From: Pseudomonas triclosanedens
GTDB taxonomy: Bacteria > Pseudomonadota > Gammaproteobacteria > Pseudomonadales > Pseudomonadaceae
Assembly: GCF_026686735.1 (NCBI RefSeq)
Contig: NZ_CP113432.1
Location: 558,001 to 622,000, forward strand
Length of the DNA stretch: 64,000 nucleotides
Direction of reading: 5' to 3'
Shown: positions 44,625 to 55,939 of the stretch, in pieces
Layout: each line of letters opens with the position of its first letter
How positions within the stretch are numbered: position 1 is the stretch's first letter
The notes under the pieces: model-generated
The model's database searches: none
What the model was told of the DNA's origin: nothing
What the model saw: the letters and a program-made list of their open reading frames with translations, nothing else
Made by a program: the position numbers and the translations under genes

Positions 44625-44948
44625 TTACACCAGGGCGCGCGGCCCCGGCAACTCCTCCAGCGCAGCGCTGAGCCGGCGGCGCAACTCGCCCAACTCGCGC
44701 GAGCGGAACGCATGCCGGCTGCGCTCCAGCACGCCGATGGCATCGGCCAGCAGGGCATGCAGTTTCGCCGTATCGCTCAGCGGTGCATCCTTGAACCAGC
44801 GGCACAACGGTGCCTGCTCGCAATCCCCTGGACCTTCGAGTACCGCACAGGGGAGATCGTAGGCAGCCAGCAGCGCGCGGACTTGTCGGGCCTGCGCCGG
44901 GTCCTTGGACGCGACCAGTAGCTGCACCGGGAACCGGTGAAGAGTCAT
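44625..44948 (-). CDS. Hypothetical protein
   Basis: Protein of 107 residues starting MTLHRFPVQLLVASKDPAQARQVRALLAAYDLPCAVLEG. It begins like a short receiver-type strand-helix pair but lacks phospho-acceptor residues that I can identify. The C-terminal half is helical and basic (IGVLERSRHAFRSRELGELRRRL). I do not recognise it. ATG 44948 has no good ribosome site; the in-frame TTG at 44969 is an alternative. A tandem repeat lies directly upstream and a terminator follows, so it is probably a real monocistronic gene. Confidence 0.6.
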   Translation of the reverse strand: MTLHRFPVQLLVASKDPAQARQVRALLAAYDLPCAVLEGPGDCEQAPLCRWFKDAPLSDTAKLHALLADAIGVLERSRHAFRSRELGELRRRLSAALEELPGPRALV

Positions 44949-44961
44949 GGGAAGGCTCTTA

Positions 44962-45000
44962 AGTGGCAAAAAGATATCAATTTAGTGGCGTAGAGATATC
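44962..45000. promoter_or_regulatory. 22-bp-spaced tandem repeat upstream of the 44625 gene
   Basis: Two copies of AGTGGC-n4-AGATATC: AGTGGC at 44962 and 44984, AGATATC at 44972 and 44994. The 22-bp spacing is two helical turns. It lies 14-52 bases before the hypothetical gene, where an activator or repressor would act. The remaining gap to 45293 holds nothing else I can name. Confidence 0.55.
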
Positions 45001-45293
45001 TAACATTGATCCTCGTCATGCTCTGGAGCGCGCGTTCCGGCGTTGTGACGGGTGGTGTGATGCGGCTCGCACTGCGGTGCCGATCCGTGACGATTTGCGC
45101 GTTTATGGGCTTTTCGGCACGGCATGCCTGGTGGGTTGTACGCACCGTCGCCAGGGCACAGCCGGGAAGGCGTCAGGCTGTCGGGGGCGGTTGGTCCCAG
45201 GTGCTGTAGATTGCGTGTGCGTGCGACAGGCCAACAGTTTTACGTTAAAACGGCAGGCTGGCAGCCGAGCTGTGATTGCAGAGGGAATCCACA

Positions 45294-45500
45294 ATGAGCG
45301 ACGAACCCGAACCCGCCCAGCGACCCACCTACCGTGTCGCCATGAACCGGTCGGCACCTCGTCGACAACTGAAGTACGTCGAGGGGACGATGATTTCCCC
45401 TGACGAATGCCCGCTGTGCGTGCATGACGGGGCGGCCGATGATTCCTCCACGCCAGCAAACTCGCCCCCTGAGCGTAGTCCTGACGCAGGCGAAGAATGA
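45294..45500 (+). CDS. Hypothetical small protein
   Basis: Protein of 68 residues: polar, proline-rich, starting MSDEPEPAQRPTYRV, with a single CPLC pair near the middle (DECPLCVHDG) and an acidic C-terminus. ATG 45294 follows GAGGG. I do not recognise a family. The CPLC pair could bind metal or be a disulfide. Because the frame is short and competing frames exist, coding status is moderately supported only by the ribosome site and balanced codon use. Confidence 0.45.
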   Translation: MSDEPEPAQRPTYRVAMNRSAPRRQLKYVEGTMISPDECPLCVHDGAADDSSTPANSPPERSPDAGEE

Positions 45501-45667
45501 ATGCCGGACAAGGGCGGCAGCAGCCTGCGCCTGGTCGTGCGATGTCGACGAAGATTCGGAAGTCGCCATGTTTCAGCCCCCCCGATGCTTCGCCGGAGCG
45601 GCTAGTCCGCACCTGTTTCAGCTCGCCTTGGACGCTTCGGGTATCGAACGGAGATTACAGAATGCAA

Positions 45668-45690
45668 AAAGCCGCGCAATGCGCGGCTTT
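45668..45690 (-). terminator. Terminator of tRNA-Ile2
   Basis: AAAGCCGCGC/GCGCGGCTTT with AAT loop, followed on the minus strand by TTTTT, six bases after the tRNA CCA end. Confidence 0.9.
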
Positions 45691-45695
45691 AAAGG

Positions 45696-45772
45696 TGGTG
45701 GGCCCACACGGACTCGAACCGTGGACCAAAGGATTATGAGTCCTCTGCTCTAACCAACTGAGCTATAGGCCC
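45696..45772 (-). tRNA. tRNA-Ile2 (anticodon CAT, lysidine-modified)
   Basis: 77-nt cloverleaf with encoded CCA. The acceptor pairs GGGCCTA/TGGGCCC, D-arm AGCTCAGTTGGTTAGAGC, anticodon stem-loop GGACTCATAATCC with CAT, and T-loop GGTTCGAGTCC. The GACTCATAATC context is that of ileX-type tRNA, whose C34 is changed to lysidine to read AUA; automatic tools often call it tRNA-Met. It lies just downstream of the large GGDEF-EAL gene's stop but is transcribed in the same direction with its own terminator. Confidence 0.93.
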
Positions 45773-45788
45773 CCAGAAGGCCGGCGGA

Positions 45789-48700
45789 TTATACCGGTGC
45801 GTTTTCCGTAGCGCCAACCGGGTTCAGTGGAGTGAGGAATCGGTTGGCAAAAGCGTCGGCGGGCAGTGGCGGGCTGAGGGCGTAGCCCTGGATCTGGTCG
45901 CATCCTTCAGCTTCGAGGAAATGTTCCTGGGCCTGGTGCTCCACGCCCTCGGCAATCACGGTCAGGTTCATGCTGCGCCCCAGGGCGATGATGGCGCGGG
46001 CGATGGCGGCGTCGTGCGGGTCGTCGGGCAGGCCGTGGACGAAGGACTGGTCGATCTTCAGGGTGTCCAGCGGCAGTTGCTTGAGATAGCTGAGCGAGGA
46101 GTAGCCGGTGCCGAAGTCGTCGATTGCCAGTTGCACGCCCAGGTGTTTCAGGCTGTAGAGGATGGCGAGGGCTTCTTCCGTCTGGTGCATGAGGAAGCTC
46201 TCGGTGATCTCGAGCTGCAGGCGGGATGGCTGCAGGCGGTAGTGCTGCAGCAGGTCGCGGATGCGCTCGACGAGGTGGGTCTGGCGCAATTGCGCGCCGG
46301 CCAGGTTGACCGACAGCGGCCCGAAGGCGGCGTGGCTGTCCTGCCAGTGGCTCATCTGTCGGCAGGCTTCGCGCAGAACCCAGTCGCCCAGCGGCAGGAT
46401 CAGGCCGTTCTCTTCGGCCAGGGGAATGAAGCGGTCGGGCGAGATCGCGCCGAATTGTGGATGCTTCCAGCGGATCAGTGCTTCTGCCCCGACCAACTGG
46501 CCGCTGCCGAGCGCCAGCTTGGGCTGGTAGTAGAGCTGCAGTTGCTCGGTTTCCAGGGCGCGGCGCAGTTCATGCTCCAGGGCCATGCGTTCCGTGGCCT
46601 GGAAGGTGAGTTCACGGGTGTAGAACTCGACCCGGTTGCGGCCCTGGGCCTTGGCGCGGTACATGGCAGCGTCCGCGTTCTTCACCAGGGTGGCGACGTC
46701 GGCACCATCGTTGGGGTAGAGGCAGATGCCGATGCTGGCACTGACGAAGAATTCCTGTTCGCCGGCAATGAATGCCTTTTCGAAGCACTTAAGAAGCTTC
46801 TTCGCCACATGCTCCGCGTCAAGCGCGTGATGCAGACCGGGCAGCAGGATGATGAACTCGTCGCCGCCCTGGCGGGCGACGGTGTCGATGTCCCGTAGCT
46901 GTTCGCGCAGGCGATGGGAGATGGACTTGAGCAACAGGTCGCCCACCGGATGGCCCAGGCTGTCGTTGATGTGCTTGAAGCGGTCCAGGTCGAGGAACAG
47001 CACGGCGCCCTGCTGGTCTTCCTCGACGGCGTCCTTGAGCGCGGTGTTCAGGCGGCTCTCGAGCAGCAGCCGGTTGGGGAGTCCGGTGAGGGGATCGTGG
47101 TGGGCCTGGTAGTCGAGCTTGGCCTGGGCGTACTTGAGGGTGGAGATGTCGGCGAATACACCAACGTAGTGAGAGATTTCGCCATCGGCGTTACGCACGG
47201 CACTGATGGTCAGCCACTCGGGGTAAAGCTCGCGGTTCTTCCGGCGGTTCCAGATTTCGCCCTGCCAGTGGCCGTCGGCATCGAGCTGGTGCCAGAGGGC
47301 GACGTAGAAGCTGCTGTCGTGCTGGCCGGAGGCGAGCAGGCGTGGTGAGTGGCCGAGCGCTTCCTGCTCACTGTAGCCGGTGATTTCGCTGAAGGCGCGG
47401 TTGACGGCGATGATGCGTTGCCGGGAGTCGGTGATCATCACGCCTTCGGCCGTACTCTCGAAGACGGTGGCGGCGAGCTGGAGTTTTTCCTGCATCTGCT
47501 GGCGTTCGGTGATGTCGCGGGCGATTGTCAGCAGGCAATCATCGCCGCCGATGGCAATGCGATGCGCCGAGAGTTCGCATAGCCGCAGGCTGCCGTCGCG
47601 GGTGCGAATGCGGGCGGTGAAGTCCTGTACGCTGGCGCTCTGGTTGATCGCCTTGAGCAGTTGCAGGCGATCTTCCGGGTTGGCCCAGAGGCCGAGTTCG
47701 AGGGTCGATCGCTGTGCGGTCTGCTCGCGGTCGTAGCCGGTGATGCGGGTGAATCCTTCGTTGACTTCTACCAGCCGTCCGTCGCTGATGCGGGTGATGA
47801 GCATGCCGTCGGGGGATGCGTGGAAGGCCTTGGCGAACTTCTCCTCGGAGACGCGCAGTTGCTCCTGGGTTTGTTTGACCTGGGAGATATTGCGCACCAC
47901 CACGACCAGCGCCGGAGTGTCGTCGAGGATGATGTGCTGGGCGGAGAGCAGGCCGGTGAAGCGGCTGCCGTCGCGGCGGTTGAGGGGGATCTCGATGTTG
48001 TCGAGGTTTCCGCCCTGCAGGTGCGCGAGCATCTTCGGCCCCATTCCGAGTTCGCCCCAGATGCCCAGTTCGGTGGATGTCTTGCCCAGAGCCTCGCTGG
48101 CGGGAATGCCGATCTGCTGCTCGAAAGTGCTGTTCACTGCCAGCAGTCGGCCTTCGGCACGTTGGGCGAGTACGATGATGTCGGGGCAGTGGTGGAACAC
48201 CGAGGCGAATTTCTGCTCGGATAGCCGCAGTGCCTGTTCGGTCTGCTTGGCATCGGTGATATCGATCATCAGGCCGCGCAGGATCAGCTCTTCGCCGTGC
48301 TGGATGAGGGTGACGATGTCGCGAATCCATACCACCCGGCCATCGGCGGCGAGCATGCGGTAGTCGAAGCTGTGGTTGCGCCCGGCCTGGCTTTCGCTCA
48401 TGCAGTAGTTCACGGCGTGCTCGGCGTCTTCCGGGTGCAGGGTGCGTTGCCAGAAACCCGGCTCCAGCCAGTCGCTGAGCGGGTAGCCGAGCAGGCGCTG
48501 GGCATGGGGTGAGACGTAGGTGAAGCGGTTTTCAGCGAGGCGCATTTCCCAGGCGATGGCAGTAAGGCTTTCGACCAGGCCGCGGTAGTGCTGCTCACTA
48601 TCGCGCAGGGCCTGTTCGAGTTTCTCGCGACGCTGCATTTCGCCACGCAGACGGCGGTTCATGGTAACCAGTACGAGAACTGTGAGGGTGATCAGCAGCA

Positions 48701-49523
48701 GGATGGGAATGCCGATGCTGAGTATTTCGCGCCAGACTCGGCGCTTGTCCAGCAGACCGCCGACCCAGGGGGCCTGCAGGGCTTCGATGTCGCCGGGCTT
48801 CAGGTCGGCGACCACCTTGTCGATGATGCCGGCGAGGATTGCCTGGTTCTTCGGGACGCCCATCGCCAGTTGATAGCGATAGGGTGTTTCTCCGCTGATC
48901 TGCAGGCCTTCAAGCTTGATTTGCCGGAGATTCCAGACACTGGAAGCAAGATCGCCGACGAAAGCATCAACCTGGCCAGTTGCCAATGCCTGCAGGCCGG
49001 CGGCGACGCTGGGTAGCGGGTGCAGGTTGAGATCGGGATGGTTGGCGACCAGGAGTTCATAGGGGGCGTAGTGGGCGACCACGCCGACTTTCAGCCCGTA
49101 GAGATCCTCCAGGTTGCTGGGCGATGGCCCGTCCTTGCGTGCGAGGATGATGATCGGGAAGTCCAGGTAGGGGCGGCTGAAGGCGAGGTATTCCAATCGC
49201 TCCGGCGTCGCCATGATTCCGGGAAGCAGGTTGATGCGCTCATCGCGGGCTTGTTGCAGGACTTCGCTCCAGGTCGCAGGCTCCACCGATTCCAGTTGGA
49301 CGTTGAGGCGCTGGCCGATGAGCTGAACGTAACTGGCGGACAGGCCCTGGTAGCGGCCGTCGCTGTCACGGAACTCGAAGGGAGGCCAGGAGGCATCCAC
49401 GCCCAGGCGCAGGCTGGGATGCGCCTGCAGCCAACGCTGTTCTTCCGGGGAAAGGTCCAGGCCGAAGGCCTGTCCGGCCCAGAATGCCAGGCACCACAGT
49501 AGAACTGCCTGCAGACGCGGCAT
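45789..49523 (-). CDS. Periplasmic-sensor PAS(4)-GGDEF-EAL protein
   Basis: Membrane protein of 1244 residues. After a signal (about 1-21) comes an SBP_bac_3 amino-acid-binding-type sensor (about 25-245; LRLGVDASWPPFEFRDSDGRYQG), a transmembrane helix (about 257-280), four PAS/PAC units (about 300-800), GGDEF (RQGGDEF intact, inhibitory RDID five residues before) and EAL ([22 protein letters not shown]). It should link an external ligand to c-di-GMP turnover. I prefer the ATG at 49523, with GAGG six bases upstream, to 49535. Positional equivalent of PA0575. Stop lies 16 bases upstream of tRNA-Ile2. Confidence 0.92.
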   Translation of the reverse strand: MPRLQAVLLWCLAFWAGQAFGLDLSPEEQRWLQAHPSLRLGVDASWPPFEFRDSDGRYQGLSASYVQLIGQRLNVQLESVEPATWSEVLQQARDERINLLPGIMATPERLEYLAFSRPYLDFPIIILARKDGPSPSNLEDLYGLKVGVVAHYAPYELLVANHPDLNLHPLPSVAAGLQALATGQVDAFVGDLASSVWNLRQIKLEGLQISGETPYRYQLAMGVPKNQAILAGIIDKVVADLKPGDIEALQAPWVGGLLDKRRVWREILSIGIPILLLITLTVLVLVTMNRRLRGEMQRREKLEQALRDSEQHYRGLVESLTAIAWEMRLAENRFTYVSPHAQRLLGYPLSDWLEPGFWQRTLHPEDAEHAVNYCMSESQAGRNHSFDYRMLAADGRVVWIRDIVTLIQHGEELILRGLMIDITDAKQTEQALRLSEQKFASVFHHCPDIIVLAQRAEGRLLAVNSTFEQQIGIPASEALGKTSTELGIWGELGMGPKMLAHLQGGNLDNIEIPLNRRDGSRFTGLLSAQHIILDDTPALVVVVRNISQVKQTQEQLRVSEEKFAKAFHASPDGMLITRISDGRLVEVNEGFTRITGYDREQTAQRSTLELGLWANPEDRLQLLKAINQSASVQDFTARIRTRDGSLRLCELSAHRIAIGGDDCLLTIARDITERQQMQEKLQLAATVFESTAEGVMITDSRQRIIAVNRAFSEITGYSEQEALGHSPRLLASGQHDSSFYVALWHQLDADGHWQGEIWNRRKNRELYPEWLTISAVRNADGEISHYVGVFADISTLKYAQAKLDYQAHHDPLTGLPNRLLLESRLNTALKDAVEEDQQGAVLFLDLDRFKHINDSLGHPVGDLLLKSISHRLREQLRDIDTVARQGGDEFIILLPGLHHALDAEHVAKKLLKCFEKAFIAGEQEFFVSASIGICLYPNDGADVATLVKNADAAMYRAKAQGRNRVEFYTRELTFQATERMALEHELRRALETEQLQLYYQPKLALGSGQLVGAEALIRWKHPQFGAISPDRFIPLAEENGLILPLGDWVLREACRQMSHWQDSHAAFGPLSVNLAGAQLRQTHLVERIRDLLQHYRLQPSRLQLEITESFLMHQTEEALAILYSLKHLGVQLAIDDFGTGYSSLSYLKQLPLDTLKIDQSFVHGLPDDPHDAAIARAIIALGRSMNLTVIAEGVEHQAQEHFLEAEGCDQIQGYALSPPLPADAFANRFLTPLNPVGATENAPV

Positions 49524-49595
49524 GGAGGGCCTCATTCCTGGGGGACTACGCCGAAGTGTAGACGTGGCCCTTTGCCCAGTGGAAGGCCTAAAGAA

Positions 49596-49622
49596 AAACC
49601 CCCGGTTTCAGGCCGGGGGTTT
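49596..49622 (-). terminator. Terminator of rpoD
   Basis: AAACCCCCGG/CCGGGGGTTT with 7-base loop, followed on the minus strand by TT and CTTT, just after the rpoD stop. Confidence 0.85.
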
Positions 49623-49626
49623 CTCA

Positions 49627-51483
<1,857 letters not shown>

Positions 51484-51561
51484 AACACCCTATCCACTGA
51501 AGGTCTTGGCGGGCTGAAATAAGCCGAGGATTATACCAGATTCGAGGCTTCAGGCGCCAGT

Positions 51562-53544
51562 TCAGCTCTGGGGGCCTGGTGAAGAGGGGGTGCTGAAGTG
51601 CTCCCTCAGTAACGCTTTCTCTTCGTCAGTCAGTTCACTGGGACTCTTCTGCATCACATTGCGCAGGCGCGCTTCGCGGCTGTTGTGCAGTTGACTGTGT
51701 GCAAGTGTAGTAATGGTGTCGATGAACTGCTTTTCAAGATTACCCTGATCGATCAGCCATTCCTTTTCTGCCAAAACCTGCAGCAGGCGGCCTTGCGGTG
51801 TGCCGTGCCAGCGCGCGATCAGGTGCATCGAGCGTTGGCCGGGGTTCTTCTGCAGCGCCTCGACCAGCGCTGCGAGCAGTTGCGAGTAGGTTTGCCCTTC
51901 GTTGGCGAAGTGGCTGGCATCCTCGACCTTCTGCGCCAGTTGCGGATGGTGCAGGAGCGTGCGCAGGGCGGTCAGGGTCGGTGATTCGACACTGACTTCG
52001 GTGCGTGGCTGGCGTGGCGCAAAATTGCCTTTCCTGCCCTTGCCGTCCCACTTGCGCTCGCCTTTCCACGGCTTCTTGCCTTGCTGGTTGCCGCCGGAGA
52101 AGTCCTTCGGTGCTTCGAAATAGCTCGACGCATCCTGGTAATGGCTGTCGCCGTGGTCGGCGAAGTGCCCGGTGTCGTAGTCGGCATACTCATGGCTGTG
52201 CTGTTCGGCCGCATGCGATGCCCCGCTAACGCTCTGGCGTGGTGCGCCGAGCTGGCTGAGTGCGTCACCGCTCAGGCCTGTGATCTCGCCCAGGCGCTGG
52301 CGCATCAGCAGTCGCAGGGTATTGCCGGGGATCTTCTCCAGCAGCGGGCCGGCGAGGGTCGCCAGGTGTGCCTTGCCTTCCAGGGTGCTCGGGTCGGCTT
52401 CCTGGGTCAGCTGCTGGAAGAAGTAGTCAGCCAGCGGTTGTGCCTGCTGCACGAGGCGCGCACGGAAGGCGTCCGGGCCTTCGGCTCGTACCAGGCTGTC
52501 CGGGTCCTCGCCTTCGGGCAGGAACAGGAAACGCACCTTGCGGCCATCCTGCAGGTTGGGCAGCGCGGACTCCAGCGCGCGCCACGCGGCGTTGCGGCCA
52601 GCCTGGTCACCGTCGAAGCAGAACAGGATGTTCGGCACGATGCGGAACAGGCGCTTGATATGTTCTTCGCTGGTGGCGGTGCCAAGCGTGGCCACGGCAT
52701 TCCGGATGCCTTGCTGGGCGAGCGCGATGACATCCATGTAGCCTTCGACCACCATGATTTCGTCGAGGTCGCGGTTGTTCTTCCTGGCTTCGTACAGGCC
52801 GTACAGCTCCTGCCCCTTGTGGAAGACGGCGGTTTCCGGAGAGTTCAGGTATTTCGGCTTGTCGTCGCCCAGTACCCGGCCGCCAAAGGCGATAACCCGG
52901 CCTCGGCTATCGCGGATTGGAAATATGACCCGGTCGCGGAAGCGGTCGTAGCGCTTGCCGCTGTCCGGGTTTTCCACCAGCAGGCCGGCGTCGAGCATGG
53001 CTTTGAGCTGGAGGTTGTCGCCGCCCAGGTTCTTGAGCAGGTTGTCCCAGCCGGGCGGTGCGAAGCCGAGGCCGAAGTCGCGCGCGATCTCGCCGGTCAG
53101 GCCGCGGCCCTTGAGGTATTCCACGGCAGCTTTGCGGGCGGGATGGCTTTTCAGCGCCTGGCGGTAGAACTCGGCGGCGGAAGCGAGCAGCGGGTAGAGT
53201 GGTGAATCCACCGGCTGCCGTGGCTTGTTGCCGCGCCGACCCTCCTCGTGCGGGACGTCCATGCCGGCGCGCTTGGCCAGTTCCTCGACTGCCTGGACGA
53301 AGTCCAGTTGGTCGTGGTCCATGATGAAGCCGAGTGCGTTGCCTCCAGCGCCGCAGCCGAAGCAGTAGTAGAACTGCTTGTCCGGGCTGACCGTGAAAGA
53401 GGGGGTCTTTTCCTTGTGGAACGGGCAGCAGGCGCTGTAGTTCTTGCCGGTCTTCTTCAGTTGAATGCGCGAACTCACCACATCGAGAATGTCGGTGCGG
53501 TTGAGTAGGTCATCGATGAAGGATTGTGGAATCAGGCCGGCCAT
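51562..53544 (-). CDS. dnaG: DNA primase
   Basis: Primase of 660 residues that lays RNA primers at the replication fork. Zinc-binding CHC2 domain at about 38-62 (CCPFHKEKTPSF and YYCFGCGAGG), RNA polymerase core with TOPRIM (VVEGYMDVIALAQ and FCFDGDQAG), and a DnaB-binding C-terminal domain after a glycine/lysine-rich linker (GGNQQGKKPWKGERKWDGKG). ATG 53544 starts MAGLIPQSFIDDLLNRTD; the in-frame ATG 11 codons upstream is not typical. Confidence 0.97.
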   Translation of the reverse strand: MAGLIPQSFIDDLLNRTDILDVVSSRIQLKKTGKNYSACCPFHKEKTPSFTVSPDKQFYYCFGCGAGGNALGFIMDHDQLDFVQAVEELAKRAGMDVPHEEGRRGNKPRQPVDSPLYPLLASAAEFYRQALKSHPARKAAVEYLKGRGLTGEIARDFGLGFAPPGWDNLLKNLGGDNLQLKAMLDAGLLVENPDSGKRYDRFRDRVIFPIRDSRGRVIAFGGRVLGDDKPKYLNSPETAVFHKGQELYGLYEARKNNRDLDEIMVVEGYMDVIALAQQGIRNAVATLGTATSEEHIKRLFRIVPNILFCFDGDQAGRNAAWRALESALPNLQDGRKVRFLFLPEGEDPDSLVRAEGPDAFRARLVQQAQPLADYFFQQLTQEADPSTLEGKAHLATLAGPLLEKIPGNTLRLLMRQRLGEITGLSGDALSQLGAPRQSVSGASHAAEQHSHEYADYDTGHFADHGDSHYQDASSYFEAPKDFSGGNQQGKKPWKGERKWDGKGRKGNFAPRQPRTEVSVESPTLTALRTLLHHPQLAQKVEDASHFANEGQTYSQLLAALVEALQKNPGQRSMHLIARWHGTPQGRLLQVLAEKEWLIDQGNLEKQFIDTITTLAHSQLHNSREARLRNVMQKSPSELTDEEKALLREHFSTPSSPGPQS

Positions 53545-53753
53545 AGACTCGTCGGGACGCAGGGAAGGCCCAAGCATACTCTCGGCGGCAAGGCCGTGAG
53601 TGGCAATTCATGGGTCTGAACGTAAGCATGGGGCTTGAAAAGCAAAAACTCCGAAGTTCGCCGGAGCGAATCGGAGTAGTCGTGCCTTGTATCAGGCACT
53701 CGCCCGGCGAGTGGGCCGGGCGATGCGGAAAGCGTGCGGCGTAGCGCTGTAAC

Positions 53754-53969
53754 TCAGTACAGGCGCTCGCGGCGGCGCTGTTCGCGCTGCACTTTCTTGG
53801 CGTGACGCTTTACAGCGGCAGCAGCCTTGCGCTTGCGCTCGGCGGTCGGCTTTTCGTAGAACTCGCGGCTACGGACTTCGGCCAGTACGCCTGCTTTTTC
53901 GCAGGAGCGCTTGAAACGACGCAGGGCTACGTCGAAGGGTTCGTTCTCTTTAACTTTGACGGCGGGCAT
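53754..53969 (-). CDS. rpsU: 30S ribosomal protein S21
   Basis: Basic protein of 71 residues, standard length: [27 protein letters not shown], then an arginine/lysine-rich helical tail ending RRRERLY. It acts in initiation on the 30S platform. GAAGG is ten bases before the ATG. The 209 bp between it and dnaG hold no yqeY gene, unlike the order I know from other Pseudomonas. Divergent from tsaD. Confidence 0.97.
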   Translation of the reverse strand: MPAVKVKENEPFDVALRRFKRSCEKAGVLAEVRSREFYEKPTAERKRKAAAAVKRHAKKVQREQRRRERLY

Positions 53970-54169
53970 CCAGGTCGTACCTTCAATGATTACCGGAGGA
54001 TTTATCGCGCTCCTGACGGTTGTTCGGAGTCGGCGGTTTTCAAGGGTTGCGGATATTAACGGTTCGGACGGAGGAATGCAAAGCCTCCGATCGAAAAGCG
54101 CTGGTCCGAAACCAAGCCGCCGATTATGATGCGCGGCTTCAATTTTGCCCAGAGTAAAGGCTCAAGCCC

Positions 54170-55195
54170 ATGCGAGTGCTGGGGTTGGAAACCTCCTGCG
54201 ACGAAACCGGCGTCGCGCTTTACGACAGCGAGAAAGGCCTGCTGGCCGACGCGCTGTTCAGTCAGATCGACCTGCACCGCGTCTACGGCGGCGTTGTACC
54301 GGAACTTGCGTCCCGCGATCACGTCAAGCGCATGCTGCCGCTGATCCGCCAGGTCCTCGACGAGTCCGGCTGCAAGCCTGAAGACATCGATGCCATTGCC
54401 TATACCGCCGGTCCCGGCCTGGTCGGCGCACTGCTGGTCGGCGCGTCCTGCGCGCAGGCAATGGCGTTCGCCTGGGGTGTGCCGGCCGTCGGCGTGCACC
54501 ATATGGAAGGACATCTGCTGGCCCCGATGCTCGAAGAGCAGCCGCCGAAGTTTCCGTTCGTCGCCTTGCTGGTTTCCGGCGGCCACACCCAACTCGTGCG
54601 GGTTGACGGCATCGGCCGCTACCAACTGCTTGGCGAGTCGGTGGACGATGCCGCCGGCGAAGCCTTCGACAAGACTGCCAAGCTGCTCGGCCTGGGCTAT
54701 CCCGGTGGTCCGGAGATCGCTCGCCTGGCCGAGCGCGGTACGCCCGGGCGCTTCGTTTTTCCGAGGCCGATGACTGATCGTCCCGGTCTCGATTTCAGTT
54801 TCAGTGGTCTCAAGACCTTCGCGCTCAATACCTGGCAGCGCTGCGTTGCCGAGGGGGACGACAATGAGCAGACGCGTTGCGACATCGCGCTGGCGTTCCA
54901 GACCGCGGTGGTGGAGACGCTGACGATCAAGTGTCGCCGCGCATTGAAGCAGACGCATCTGAAGAGTCTGGTCATCGCCGGCGGCGTGAGCGCCAACCGG
55001 GCTCTGCGCCAGAACCTGGAAAAGATGCTCGGCGAGATGAAGGGGCAGGTGTTCTATGCGCGCCCGCGTTTCTGTACCGATAACGGCGCGATGATCGCCT
55101 ATGCCGGCTGTCAGCGGTTGCTGGCCGGGCAGAAGGATGGGCCTTCGATCGGTGTGCAGGCACGCTGGTCGATGGAGTCGCTGCCGGCCATATGA
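54170..55195 (+). CDS. tsaD: tRNA N6-threonylcarbamoyladenosine transferase, TsaD
   Basis: Protein of 341 residues that transfers threonylcarbamoyl to A37 of ANN-reading tRNAs together with TsaB and TsaE. It begins [19 protein letters not shown]. The metal-binding HHMEGH motif is at about residues 110-115, and [33 protein letters not shown] and [11 protein letters not shown] follow, all of the ASKHA fold. Formerly called gcp. A perfect 10-bp terminator follows the stop. Confidence 0.97.
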   Translation: MRVLGLETSCDETGVALYDSEKGLLADALFSQIDLHRVYGGVVPELASRDHVKRMLPLIRQVLDESGCKPEDIDAIAYTAGPGLVGALLVGASCAQAMAFAWGVPAVGVHHMEGHLLAPMLEEQPPKFPFVALLVSGGHTQLVRVDGIGRYQLLGESVDDAAGEAFDKTAKLLGLGYPGGPEIARLAERGTPGRFVFPRPMTDRPGLDFSFSGLKTFALNTWQRCVAEGDDNEQTRCDIALAFQTAVVETLTIKCRRALKQTHLKSLVIAGGVSANRALRQNLEKMLGEMKGQVFYARPRFCTDNGAMIAYAGCQRLLAGQKDGPSIGVQARWSMESLPAI

Positions 55196-55216
55196 ATAGT
55201 GAAGCTGCAAACGACG

Positions 55217-55250
55217 CGGCCCATGCTCTGAGCGGCATGGGCCGTATTTT
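55217..55250 (+). terminator. Terminator of tsaD
   Basis: CGGCCCATGC/GCATGGGCCG (55217-55226 and 55235-55244) followed by TATTTT. Confidence 0.8.
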
Positions 55251-55288
55251 CGCTTGCAGCACGGTGCGCCGGACGGGAAGCTGGCGGG

Positions 55289-55858
55289 TCAGAAGTGGCG
55301 TTCGCGCCCGGCGATGAGGTCGCGCAGGTTGCTGCGATGACGCCAGACGATCAGCCCGGTGAGCACCGTCATCGGCAGTAGCGCCGAAGGTTCCTGCCAG
55401 GCCAGCAGCGGCAGGGTCAGCGGCGTGGCGACCAGCGAAGCGAGCGAGCTGGTGCGCGACAGCTTGAAGGTGACCAGCCAGGCGACCGCGGCGAGCAGCG
55501 CGGCTGGCGGGTAGAGTGCCAGCAGCATGCCGGCGGCGGTGGCCACGCCCTTGCCGCCACGGAAGTTGAAGTACAGCGGGTAGAGGTGGCCGATTACCGC
55601 TGCTAACCCTACCCAGGCCTGCTGCATGTCGGAAAGGCCGAGCAGGCGGGCGATAAGGACGGGAAGCAGGCCCTTGGCGAGGTCGCCAAGCAGTGTGAGT
55701 ATGGCGAGTTTCTTGCCCGCCAGACGAAGCATATTGGTGGCGCCAGGATTGCCCGAGCCGCTGGCGCGCGGGTCGGCAGTGCCGAACAGGCGACTGAGGA
55801 GTACCGCGAAGGACAGTGATCCGAGCAGGTAGGCGAGGATCGCCAAGAACCAGAACAT
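55289..55858 (-). CDS. plsY: Glycerol-3-phosphate acyltransferase PlsY
   Basis: Inner-membrane enzyme of 189 residues that acylates glycerol-3-phosphate from acyl-phosphate, starting phospholipid synthesis. Five helices with the three catalytic loops [24 protein letters not shown] and [16 protein letters not shown] use ATG 55858 ([20 protein letters not shown]); upstream in-frame codons extend into the folB promoter region. It is divergent from folB with only 81 bp between them. Confidence 0.96.
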   Translation of the reverse strand: MFWFLAILAYLLGSLSFAVLLSRLFGTADPRASGSGNPGATNMLRLAGKKLAILTLLGDLAKGLLPVLIARLLGLSDMQQAWVGLAAVIGHLYPLYFNFRGGKGVATAAGMLLALYPPAALLAAVAWLVTFKLSRTSSLASLVATPLTLPLLAWQEPSALLPMTVLTGLIVWRHRSNLRDLIAGRERHF

Positions 55859-55939
55859 GGTTTCCACCGGAGGCGAGGTCGTTTCCGATTCTAACGGGGT
55901 GGCACGGGATTGTCGTGGCCGCCTTGGAGCATGCAGCGA

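Noticed and set aside
44963..45403. 146-codon plus-strand frame
   Set aside because: It begins inside the tandem repeat, has no ribosome site and overlaps the better-supported small gene at 45294.
45696..45772. tRNA-Met
   Set aside because: The CAT anticodon sits in the GACTCATAATC context of lysidine-modified tRNA-Ile2, not in elongator or initiator Met tRNA.
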